DNA of 44,099 nt, from NCBI RefSeq assembly GCF_030757795.1, contig NZ_JAUQWH010000067.1:1-44099 (forward strand). Direction: 5' to 3'. Numbering within the stretch: the stretch's first letter is position 1; every line of letters begins with the position of its first letter. The notes under the pieces are model-generated. The model saw only the letters and a list, made by a program, of their open reading frames with translations. It was not told the DNA's origin and searched no databases. Positions 20,781-28,219 of the stretch are shown here, piece after piece. The position numbers were made by a program, and so were the translations under genes. This DNA is from Actinoplanes oryzae. GTDB taxonomy: Bacteria; Actinomycetota; Actinomycetes; Mycobacteriales; Micromonosporaceae.

Positions 20781-21872
20781 TTAGACCGCAGCAGGCGCGC
20801 GTCCCGCGACCACTTCGTCGTCCGTGATCGGGAAATGGCACGCCGTCTGGTGCGAGACCGGGTCCTCGAGCCGCACGGTGAGCTGCGGCTCCTCCGTCGC
20901 GCAGATGTCCTGCGCCTTCCAGCAGCGGGTGCGGAAGCGGCAGCCGGACGGCGGATCGATCGGGCTCGGCACGTCGCCCTGCAGCAGCACGCGGTCGCGC
21001 TTCGTGCGGTCGCGGCGGCTGGTGTCAGGCACCGGCACGGCGGACAGCAGCGCCACCGTGTAGGGGTGCCGCGGGTTCGCGTAGAGGTCGTCGCGATCGG
21101 CGATCTCCACGACCTTGCCCAGGTACATGACGGCGACGCGGTCGGAGATGTGCTTGACCACCGACAGGTCGTGCGCGATGAAGACGTACGTGATGCCGAG
21201 CTGGGTCTGCAGGTCGTCCAGCAGGTTCACGACCTGCGCCTGGATCGACACGTCGAGCGCCGACACCGGCTCGTCGGCCACGATCAGCTTCGGCCGCAGT
21301 GCCAGGGTGCGGGCGATGCCGATGCGCTGCCGCTGACCGCCGGAGAACTCGTGCGGGTAGCGGTTGTAGTGCTCGGGGCTCAGGCCGACCAGCTGCAGCA
21401 GGTCCTGCACGGCCCGCTTGATGCCGTGCTCGGTCTTGACGTTCTGGATGCGGAACGGCGCGCCGACGATCGTGCCGACCGTGTGCCGCGGGTTCAGCGA
21501 CGAGAACGGGTCCTGGAAGATCATCTGCATGTCCCGCCGGAGCGGGCGCAGCTTGCCCTGCTTCCAGTGGGCGATGTCCTGGCCCTCGAAGTCGATCTGC
21601 CCGCCGGTGGGCTCGACCAGCCGGGTCAGCAGCCGGCCGGTGGTCGTCTTGCCACAGCCGGACTCGCCGACCAGGCCGAGCGTCTCACCCTTGTAGACGT
21701 CGAACGACACGCCGTCCACCGCGCGCACCGCACCGACCTGCCGGCGCAGCAGCCCCTTGGTGATCGGGAAGTGCTTCTCCAGGCCGCGTACGGACAGCAG
21801 CGGCTCGCCCTTCTCCGCCCGCTCCTGCCGGTGGATCTCCTCCGGCACCGGGTCGTCGAGGTGTTCGCTCAC
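20781..21872 (-). CDS. Oligopeptide/dipeptide ABC transporter ATP-binding protein (OppF/DppF type)
   Basis: This 363-residue peripheral ATPase of a peptide importer has Walker A GESGCGKTT, Q-loop QDPFSSLNPR, signature SGGQRQR, Walker B LIVADEP and the H-loop IAHDLSVV. The C-terminal oligopeptide/dipeptide extension has the cysteine pattern GCRFRTRCWKAQDIC seen in OppD/OppF proteins that bind an iron-sulfur cluster. GTG at 21872 overlaps the oppD stop by 4 nt. It is the last gene of the operon. The 150 bp beyond it before the NmrA gene show no feature I can support. Confidence 0.93.
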   Translation of the reverse strand: MSEHLDDPVPEEIHRQERAEKGEPLLSVRGLEKHFPITKGLLRRQVGAVRAVDGVSFDVYKGETLGLVGESGCGKTTTGRLLTRLVEPTGGQIDFEGQDIAHWKQGKLRPLRRDMQMIFQDPFSSLNPRHTVGTIVGAPFRIQNVKTEHGIKRAVQDLLQLVGLSPEHYNRYPHEFSGGQRQRIGIARTLALRPKLIVADEPVSALDVSIQAQVVNLLDDLQTQLGITYVFIAHDLSVVKHISDRVAVMYLGKVVEIADRDDLYANPRHPYTVALLSAVPVPDTSRRDRTKRDRVLLQGDVPSPIDPPSGCRFRTRCWKAQDICATEEPQLTVRLEDPVSHQTACHFPITDDEVVAGRAPAAV

Positions 21873-22903
21873 TGTGCCTCCAGCTTCGGCTTCACTTCTT
21901 CTGCCCAGATCCGCTGCCGTTCCTCGGTGGGCAGGTGGCAGCGCACCAGGTGCTTGCTGCCGCCGGCCGGGGCCAGCTCGGGCGGGACCGTCGTGCCGAG
22001 ACCGCCGGTCCGCGGCTCATAGGCGCACCGGGGGCTGAAGGCGCACCCGGTGGGCAGGTTGATCAGGGACGGGGGCAGGCCCGGGATCGGCACGAGCCGC
22101 TCCATCTGCGGCCGGTCGATCCGCGGCATCGAGCCGAGCAGACCCCAGGTGTACGGGTGCTCGGGCTGCTCGAAGATCGTGGCGGCGCTCGCGTACTCGA
22201 TGCACTTGCCGCCGTACATGACCAGCACGTCGTCGGCGAGTTCCGCCACGACGCCGAGGTCGTGGGTGATGACGATCAGCGCGGAGTTGAACTCCTCCTG
22301 CAGGTCGAGCATCAGGTCGAGGATCTGCGCCTGCACGGTCACGTCGAGGGCCGTGGTCGGCTCGTCGGCGATCAGCAGCTCGGGGTCGTTGACCAGTGCC
22401 ATGGCGATCATCGCGCGCTGGCGCATGCCGCCGGAGAACTGGTGCGGGTAGTCGTCCACGCGGCGGGACGGCTGCGGGATGCCGACCCGGCCCAGCATGT
22501 CGATCGCGTGCTTGCGGGCGACCTGCTTCGACACCCGGTGGTGGACCTGGTAGGCCTCCATGATCTGGCGCCCGACCGAGTAGTACGGGTGCATCGAGGA
22601 GAGCGGGTCCTGGAAGATCATCGACATCTTGCTGCCGCGCAGCTTGCGCCGCTCCTCGTCGGAGGCGCTGACCAGCTCCTTGCCGTCGAGCCAGATCTCG
22701 CCCTCGACCTGTGCGTTCCTCTTGTTGTAGATGCCCAGGATGCCGAGGCTGGTCACCGACTTGCCGGAGCCGGACTCGCCGACGATGCCGAGCGTCTTGC
22801 CGCGCTCGAGCGAGAACGACAGGTCGTTGACGCTCTTGACCAGGCCGTCGTCGGTCGGGAAGGAGATCTTGAGGTTCTTGACCTCGAGGAAGTTCTCGGC
22901 CAT
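21869..22903 (-). CDS. Oligopeptide/dipeptide ABC transporter ATP-binding protein (OppD/DppD type)
   Basis: This 344-residue ATPase is the partner of the OppF-like protein. Visible are Walker A GESGSGKSV, QDPLSSMHP, SGGMRQRAM, LLIADEPTTALDV and VITHDLGVV, plus the C-terminal GCAFSPRC extension. The ATG at 22903 overlaps the permease stop (TGATG); the much longer open frame upstream lies antiparallel to family expectations and overlaps the permease, so it is not used. Together the two ATPases drive import through the OppB/OppC pore. Confidence 0.93.
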   Translation of the reverse strand: MAENFLEVKNLKISFPTDDGLVKSVNDLSFSLERGKTLGIVGESGSGKSVTSLGILGIYNKRNAQVEGEIWLDGKELVSASDEERRKLRGSKMSMIFQDPLSSMHPYYSVGRQIMEAYQVHHRVSKQVARKHAIDMLGRVGIPQPSRRVDDYPHQFSGGMRQRAMIAMALVNDPELLIADEPTTALDVTVQAQILDLMLDLQEEFNSALIVITHDLGVVAELADDVLVMYGGKCIEYASAATIFEQPEHPYTWGLLGSMPRIDRPQMERLVPIPGLPPSLINLPTGCAFSPRCAYEPRTGGLGTTVPPELAPAGGSKHLVRCHLPTEERQRIWAEEVKPKLEAQ

Positions 22904-23916
22904 CAGCTGATCCTCACCCGCGGGTCGACCACCGCGTAGAGCAGGTCCACGATCAGGTTCGCCACGACGACGAAGAACGCCGCCATCATGGTCACCCCGA
23001 GGACCTTGGGCAGGTCGTTGTTCGTGATCGCGTCCACGGCGAACTTGCCGAGGCCGGGCAGGGAGAAGACCTGCTCGGTGAGGACCGCGCCGCCGAGCAG
23101 CAGCCCGAAGTCGAGGCCGAAGATCGTGAGCAGCGGGGTCAGCGCGGCGCGCAGGCCGTGCCGCGTGGTGACGTCCCGTTCGCGCAGGCCCTTGGCGCGC
23201 GCCGTACGGATGTAGTCCTCGCTCATCGTCTCCAGCATGCCCGCGCGGGTGAGCCGGGCGTACTGCGCGGAGAACTGGAAGGCGAGCACGATCCACGGCA
23301 GCAGCAGGCTGTAGAACCATTCGCCGGGATTCTCGAAGAACGGGGTGTACGAGCCGCCGGACGCCGTCCACCCCAGCGTGTAGCTGAAGAGCAGCAGGCC
23401 CAGCAGGCCGGTGAAGAAGATCGGCAGCGAGACGCCGGCGAGCGAGATGCCCATGGCGGCGCGGTCGAGGAAGGTGCCCCGGCGCAGCGCCGAGAGGACA
23501 CCGGTCGAGACGCCGAACGCGACCCACAGCAGCGCCGCGCCGATGGCCAGCGACAGCGTGACCGGCAGGCGGTCGAGCAGGTCGGGCCAGACCGGCTGGT
23601 GGGTGACGAACGAGTACCCGAAACAGGGCGCCGGGCAGTGCTCGATGCTGCTGCCGATGTTGTAGTCCGCGCCCACGAAGATCGCCTTGACCCAGCGGCC
23701 GTACTGCAGCCACACCGGGTCGTAGAAGCCGAGGCGCTCGGCGATCAGGTGGACCGTCTCCGGGGTCGCCGCGCGGCCGACGTACCGGGTCGCGAGCGTC
23801 TCCGGGGTCGCACCGACCAGGCGCGGCACCAGATAGAAGATGGAGAAGACTGCGGCGCTGACGATGAAGAGCAGCAGCAGGGCTGCGAACAGCCGCCTGA
23901 TGATGTAGGTGATCAC
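22903..23916 (-). CDS. Oligopeptide ABC transporter permease (OppB/DppB type)
   Basis: This 337-residue inner-membrane permease has six predicted helices and the family start YIIRRLFAALLLLFIVSAAV. The coupling EAA loop is seen as YIRTARAKGLRERDV followed by LRAALTPLL. A cysteine-containing periplasmic loop (EHCPAPCFG) between helices 1 and 2 is unusual. Start is GTG at 23916. The gene lies between the substrate-binding protein and oppD, separated from the former by a hairpin. Confidence 0.92.
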   Translation of the reverse strand: MITYIIRRLFAALLLLFIVSAAVFSIFYLVPRLVGATPETLATRYVGRAATPETVHLIAERLGFYDPVWLQYGRWVKAIFVGADYNIGSSIEHCPAPCFGYSFVTHQPVWPDLLDRLPVTLSLAIGAALLWVAFGVSTGVLSALRRGTFLDRAAMGISLAGVSLPIFFTGLLGLLLFSYTLGWTASGGSYTPFFENPGEWFYSLLLPWIVLAFQFSAQYARLTRAGMLETMSEDYIRTARAKGLRERDVTTRHGLRAALTPLLTIFGLDFGLLLGGAVLTEQVFSLPGLGKFAVDAITNNDLPKVLGVTMMAAFFVVVANLIVDLLYAVVDPRVRIS

Positions 23917-23929
23917 TAAGCCCGGCTCC

Positions 23930-23963
23930 GGCGGCCGGCCCGGGTCGCCCCGGACCGGCCGCC
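23930..23963 (-). terminator. Intercistronic hairpin after the substrate-binding protein gene
   Basis: GGCGGCCGG (23930-23938) pairs with CCGGCCGCC (23955-23963), with further GC pairing inside. It lies 50 nt past the stop of the binding-protein gene and 14 nt before oppB. In ABC operons such hairpins often stabilise or partly terminate the upstream message so that binding protein is made in excess; that role is inferred. Confidence 0.5.
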
Positions 23964-24015
23964 TGCTGCCTTCACCCGCCCAATCGGATCTAGTACGGAG
24001 AGGTGGTGGTGGTTG

Positions 24016-25767
24016 TTACTTGACGCCCAGCGAGAGGTAGTCGTACATGTTGTACGCCTGGCTGACGAACACGTTCGTCAGGTTCTTCGGGCGGATCAGC
24101 AGCGACTTCGAGACGATGCCCGGCACGATGTAGGCGCCGTCCATGACCTTCTGGTCGATCTGCGACCAGTAGGCCTCGCGCTTGGCGTTGTCGGTCTCCG
24201 CGACCGCCTGGTCGAGCAGCTTGTCGACCTCGGGGTCACGCACGGAGACGTTCGACGAGCCACCGGTCTCCCGGATGACCCGGCTGTCGACGATCTGCGA
24301 GAGGAAGCCGAAGCCGTCGTTCCAGTCGGCGCCCCAGCTGTTGATGACCAGGCCGAGCTTGTTGGTCTTGGCGTAGCCCGGGTTGCCGGCGTACTGCGAG
24401 AAGTAGTCGCCCTGCGGGAACGGCTTGAGGGTCAGCTTGATGCCGACCTTGCCCAGCGCCTGCTGCAGCGACTCGGCGGCGGCCTTCTCCTTCGGACGCT
24501 CCGCCCGGTACGCGATGTTGGTCTCGAAGCCGTTCGGCTGACCACAGGCGGCGAGGGCCTCCTTGGCCTTGGCCTCGTCACCGGTCGGCGCGCTCACCGG
24601 GTAGGGGTCGATCTTCTGGTAGCCCGGGATGAACGGCGGCAGGACCGACGTGGCGGGGTCACCACCGGCGAGGGGGCCGCCGTACGCGGTCTGGTAGCCG
24701 GTGCGGTCCCACGCGTACTCGATGGCCTTGCGGCAGTCGAGCTTGTCCAGCGGCGCGACGTTGCCGTTGATCGACGTGTAGTTCAGGCGCGCGATCGACG
24801 GGTTGTCGGTGCCGGCCTTGATCGTCGGGTCACCGACGACGCGGCCCAGCGCGGCGGGCTGCACGCCCGTCCCGACCACATCGAGGTCCAGGTCGCCCGA
24901 GAGCAGCCGGTTGTCGATGTCGTCCGCGTTGACGTTGAGCTGAACCTCGTAGCGGTCCGGCAGCGCCTTGCGGATCGGGTCGGTCGCCTGGTCCCAGTTC
25001 GGGTTCCGCTTGAGCGAGAAGTCCTTGCCCAGGTTGTTCGTGTCGAACATGTACGGGCCGGTGGAGACCACGTGCTGCTTGTAGTTGGCGCCCGTGTCCT
25101 TGGCCTCCGGCACCGGCACCGTCTGCGACAGCATCGCGAAGTAGTCGAAGCCGCCGAACGCCTGCTTCAGGTGGAAGACGATCGTGTAGTCGTCCGGCGT
25201 CGAGATGGCCTGGTCGGTGTTGACGCCCTTGGACTTGTACGGGCCTTTGTAGCCCTCGGGGAGGTTCAGGAACGCCTCGAAGTACGCCGGGCCGTTCGGG
25301 AACGTCTCCTTGTCCGTGGAGCGCAGCACGGCGTACTTGACGTCCGCGGCCTTGACCTCGGTGCCGTCCTCGTACTTGACGCCCTTGCGGATCTTGTACG
25401 TCCAGGTCTTGCCGCCGTCGCTCGCCACGCCCAGGTCCTCGGCGAGGTCCGGGACCAGCTGGTTGCCGGCCTCGCCGGGCTCGGTCTTGAACGTGAGCAG
25501 GCTACGGCCGTAGAGCCGAAGGAAGTTCCACGAGTAGCCGTAGTAGGTCTCGCCCGGGTCGAGCGAGTCCCAGTCGCCGACGTTGGCGAGCTTGATGGTG
25601 CCGCCCTTCTTGTCGGAAGGGTTGAACACCTTGGTGAGCGCGGTATTGAATTCGGCCTTGGCCGAGCCGCTGTCGGAGTCGGAATCGCTGTTGCCGCTAC
25701 AGGCGGCGGTCAAGGCGAGTGCCAGGACGGCCGTACTGGCCACCAGCACCCTCTTCTTGCGGAACAC
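24016..25767 (-). CDS. Peptide ABC transporter substrate-binding lipoprotein (family 5)
   Basis: This 583-residue extracellular binding protein of the OppA/DppA family has a lipoprotein signal with Cys at LALALTAAC (about residue 22), an Asp/Ser-rich linker, and a two-lobed domain. Family landmarks include GDWDSLDPGETYYG near the start, YKIRKGVKYEDGTEVKAADV, the STGPYMF segment and a C-terminal region with LVINSWGADWNDG. Start is GTG at 25767, with GGGAGG 9 nt upstream. It should deliver oligopeptides to OppB/OppC. Confidence 0.92.
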   Translation of the reverse strand: MFRKKRVLVASTAVLALALTAACSGNSDSDSDSGSAKAEFNTALTKVFNPSDKKGGTIKLANVGDWDSLDPGETYYGYSWNFLRLYGRSLLTFKTEPGEAGNQLVPDLAEDLGVASDGGKTWTYKIRKGVKYEDGTEVKAADVKYAVLRSTDKETFPNGPAYFEAFLNLPEGYKGPYKSKGVNTDQAISTPDDYTIVFHLKQAFGGFDYFAMLSQTVPVPEAKDTGANYKQHVVSTGPYMFDTNNLGKDFSLKRNPNWDQATDPIRKALPDRYEVQLNVNADDIDNRLLSGDLDLDVVGTGVQPAALGRVVGDPTIKAGTDNPSIARLNYTSINGNVAPLDKLDCRKAIEYAWDRTGYQTAYGGPLAGGDPATSVLPPFIPGYQKIDPYPVSAPTGDEAKAKEALAACGQPNGFETNIAYRAERPKEKAAAESLQQALGKVGIKLTLKPFPQGDYFSQYAGNPGYAKTNKLGLVINSWGADWNDGFGFLSQIVDSRVIRETGGSSNVSVRDPEVDKLLDQAVAETDNAKREAYWSQIDQKVMDGAYIVPGIVSKSLLIRPKNLTNVFVSQAYNMYDYLSLGVK

Positions 25768-25840
25768 TACTAGCAACCTCCCTGGTGGAACGGCCCGGAA
25801 GTGGACCGCCTGGCTGGAGCGGAAGTCGTCCCTGTCTTCA

Positions 25841-26839
25841 TCAGCGCCTGCTCTTCGGGTCGAGCGCGTCGCGCAGACCGTCGCCGAACAGGTTGAACGC
25901 GAGCACGGTGATGAAGATGGCCATGCCCGGGAAGAACATGAAGTGCCACAGGGTGTAGAAGCGGGCGGCGTCCGAGAGCATGCCGCCCCAGCTCGCCGTC
26001 GGCGGCCGGATGCCGACGCCCAGGAACGACAGCGCCGCCTCGAACAGGATGTTCGTGGGAATGAGCAGCGTCGCGTAGATGAGGATCGGCGCCACCAGAT
26101 TGGGCAGCAGTTCCTTGAAGATGATGTACGGGCCCCGCGCACCGAGGCTGCGAGCGGCGTCCACGAACTCGCGCTCCCGCAGTGACAGCGTCTGCCCGCG
26201 CACGATGCGGCCGATGTAGGGCCAGCTGAAGAAGCCGATGATGAAGATCAGCAACGCGATGCGCAGCGTGTCACCGGACAGCCCGAATGCCGTGTCGGGG
26301 ATGACGCCGGCCAGCGCGATCGAGAAGACCAGCAGCGGGAACGCCAGGAAGACGTCCATCGCCCGGCTGATCAGCGAGTCCACCCAGCCGCCGAAGAAGC
26401 CGGCCACCACGCCCAGCGTCGCGCCGATGACCACCGAGAGCAGCGTGGCCAGGAACGCGATCAGCAGCGAGATGCGCGCGCCGTAGACGACGCGGCTGAA
26501 GATGTCGCGGCCGTTCTGCGGCTCCACACCGAACAGGTGGTCACCGCTGATGCCGGTGCCGCCCTTGGGGGCGAGCGTATTGACGTCGATGAGGTCCTGA
26601 TGGAACTCGTTCGGCGGCCCACCGAGGAGCTTCACGATCACGGGGGCGAGCAGCGCCACCAGGATCAGGAAGACGATCGTGTAACCGCCGGCCATGGCGA
26701 CCTTGTCGCGCTTGAGGCGGTTCCAGGCGATGCGGCCGAGCGAACGGCCCTCGATCTTCTTGCCGGGTGCGGCGCCCTGCGCGGGGTCCGGTACTGCCGG
26801 AACCTGCTCAGGAACCGCTGTGCCTGGTCCTACGACCAT
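25841..26839 (-). CDS. Oligopeptide ABC transporter permease (OppC/DppC type)
   Basis: This 332-residue inner-membrane permease is the partner of OppB. After a Pro-rich N-terminus (about 1-30), SLGRIAWNRLKRDKVAMAG and a first helix follow, then the typical HLFGVEPQNGRDIFSRVVYG periplasmic motif, five more helices and the EAA loop FVDAARSLGARGPYIIFKE. ATG 26839 is chosen; GTG 26884 in frame would add 15 Arg-rich residues and cannot be excluded. It is the first gene of the operon, 73 nt before the binding-protein gene, which is an unusual order. Confidence 0.9.
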   Translation of the reverse strand: MVVGPGTAVPEQVPAVPDPAQGAAPGKKIEGRSLGRIAWNRLKRDKVAMAGGYTIVFLILVALLAPVIVKLLGGPPNEFHQDLIDVNTLAPKGGTGISGDHLFGVEPQNGRDIFSRVVYGARISLLIAFLATLLSVVIGATLGVVAGFFGGWVDSLISRAMDVFLAFPLLVFSIALAGVIPDTAFGLSGDTLRIALLIFIIGFFSWPYIGRIVRGQTLSLREREFVDAARSLGARGPYIIFKELLPNLVAPILIYATLLIPTNILFEAALSFLGVGIRPPTASWGGMLSDAARFYTLWHFMFFPGMAIFITVLAFNLFGDGLRDALDPKSRR

Positions 26840-27216
26840 GGAGCGCCCGGTCCTCTCCCCGGCGTCCGCGGTGCGACGCCTCACCGGCCCGCGGCGTCTG
26901 GCACCGCCGGGTCGGCCCGGCCCCGCAGCGCGGGCAACCGATCGGTTGTCGCGTACGTGGACTTCGACGGCCGGACCCGAAGCTGGTGACTTCGAGGCTG
27001 GCGCGCTCGACCCGCGAGGCGGTGGGTCGCTCGCGTGTCAGAGGAACGCTCACGTAATTCCGCCTGCCGGTCAAGAGGCCGAATAGCTCGTAACCAACTT
27101 CACGCCGCTCCGTGACGAAGGTGTGACCTCAGGGAAAATTTAACCAGGCGGTGACTTGCAGATGACACAGAGGAGTGATCTTGGGCCGCGACGGCTCGCG
27201 GCCTTCGATCTTGAAC
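26840..27216. other. Upstream region of the peptide-transporter operon
   Basis: About 375 bp between recR and oppC, both on the minus strand. Bases 27060-27160 are locally AT-richer and are the likely promoter region, but I find no convincing -35/-10 pair. A terminator hairpin for recR is at 27184-27203, and an 18-bp imperfect direct repeat (ACGGCTCG..GGCCTTCGA at 27191 and 27221) spans the recR stop. No gene is supported. Confidence 0.5.
27184..27203 (-). terminator. Hairpin terminator of recR
   Basis: GGCCGCGA and TCGCGGCC form a perfect 8-bp stem with a CGGC loop, beginning 13 nt past the recR stop on the transcribed strand. Confidence 0.6.
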
Positions 27217-27810
27217 TCAAACGGCTCGACGGCCTTCGAAAGCTCGGCCGAGGGTGATCTCGTCGGCATACTCCAGGTCACCGCCGACCGGAAGACCACT
27301 GGCGAGCCGGGTCACGGCGAGACCCATGGGCTTGATCATAAGGGCGAGGTAGGTCGCCGTGGCCTCACCCTCAGTATTCGGATCGGTGGCGAGGATCAGC
27401 TCCTTGACCTCGCCCGTGCCCACGCGCAGCAGCAGCTCACGGATCCGGAGGTTGTCCGGGCCGATGCCCTCGAGCGGATTGATGGCGCCACCCAGGACGT
27501 GATAGCGGCCGCGGAACTCGCCGGTCCGCTCGATCGCCACGATGTCCTTGGGCTCCTCGACCACGCAGAGCACCTCGTTGGTCCGCCGCGGATCGCGGCA
27601 GACCCGGCACTGCTCCGACTCGGCCACGTTGAAGCAGGTCGTGCAGAAGCGGACCAGCTCCTTCACCTTGCGCAGGCTCGTGGCGAGCCTGTTCACGTCC
27701 GCCGGGTCCGCCGAGAGGATGTGGAAGGCGATCCGCTGGGCGCTCTTCGGGCCGACGCCCGGCAGCCGCCCCAGCTCGTCGATCAGATCCTGGATGGCAC
27801 CTTCGTACAC
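27217..27810 (-). CDS. recR: Recombination mediator protein RecR
   Basis: This 197-residue protein works with RecF and RecO to load RecA at gaps during recombinational repair. The N-terminal helix-hairpin-helix (LPGVGPKSAQRIAFH), a four-cysteine zinc finger (Cys56, 59, 68, 71) and the Toprim domain (CVVEEPKDI through ILATDPNTEGEATA) are all present, and length is typical. GTG start at 27810, 4 nt after the ebfC stop, places it in the conserved dnaX-ebfC-recR cluster. Confidence 0.96.
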   Translation of the reverse strand: MYEGAIQDLIDELGRLPGVGPKSAQRIAFHILSADPADVNRLATSLRKVKELVRFCTTCFNVAESEQCRVCRDPRRTNEVLCVVEEPKDIVAIERTGEFRGRYHVLGGAINPLEGIGPDNLRIRELLLRVGTGEVKELILATDPNTEGEATATYLALMIKPMGLAVTRLASGLPVGGDLEYADEITLGRAFEGRRAV

Positions 27811-27814
27811 GGGC

Positions 27815-28147
27815 TCAGAACCCCGGCAGGCTCAGGCCGCCGAGACCGCCGGTCGCCGAGCCCATCTTCTGCTCGGTCAGCTCCCGCTGCGCCTCGGCCG
27901 CGTTGTGGATGGCGGCCAGCACCAGGTCCTCCAGCGTCTCGACGTCGTCGGCGTCGACCGCCTTGGGGTCGATCTTCACCGACTTGAACTCGCCCAGCCC
28001 GGTCACCACGACCGTCACCAGCCCGCCGCCGGCGGTGCCGGTCAGCTCGGTCTCGGCCAGCTCGGCCTGGGCCTGGGCGACCTGCTGCTGCATCTTCTGC
28101 GCCTGCTTCATGATCTGCTGCATGTTCGGCTGTCCACCGGGGCGCAT
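27815..28147 (-). CDS. YbaB/EbfC nucleoid-associated protein
   Basis: This 110-residue DNA-binding dimer of the YbaB/EbfC family shows NMQQIMKQAQKMQQQVAQAQ (dimer helix), the GGGLVTVVVTGLGEFKSVKI beta hairpin and the DLVLAAIHNAAEA helix. A glycine-rich tail follows. AGGAG lies 7 nt before the ATG at 28147; a GTG directly before it (28150) is an alternative start. Its position between dnaX and recR is widely conserved. Confidence 0.93.
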   Translation of the reverse strand: MRPGGQPNMQQIMKQAQKMQQQVAQAQAELAETELTGTAGGGLVTVVVTGLGEFKSVKIDPKAVDADDVETLEDLVLAAIHNAAEAQRELTEQKMGSATGGLGGLSLPGF

Positions 28148-28219
28148 CACGTAACTCCTCGATAAAGGGGATGGTCAGCTCCATTGTCCCGGTCTTCGCG
28201 CCGGGCGCACGGAGCCGGG

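Noticed and set aside
20629..27214. GATCTTG recurring at gene ends (20631, 20776, 27178, 27208)
   Set aside because: Only a few copies, also found inside genes; without a genome-wide count this is not distinguishable from chance.
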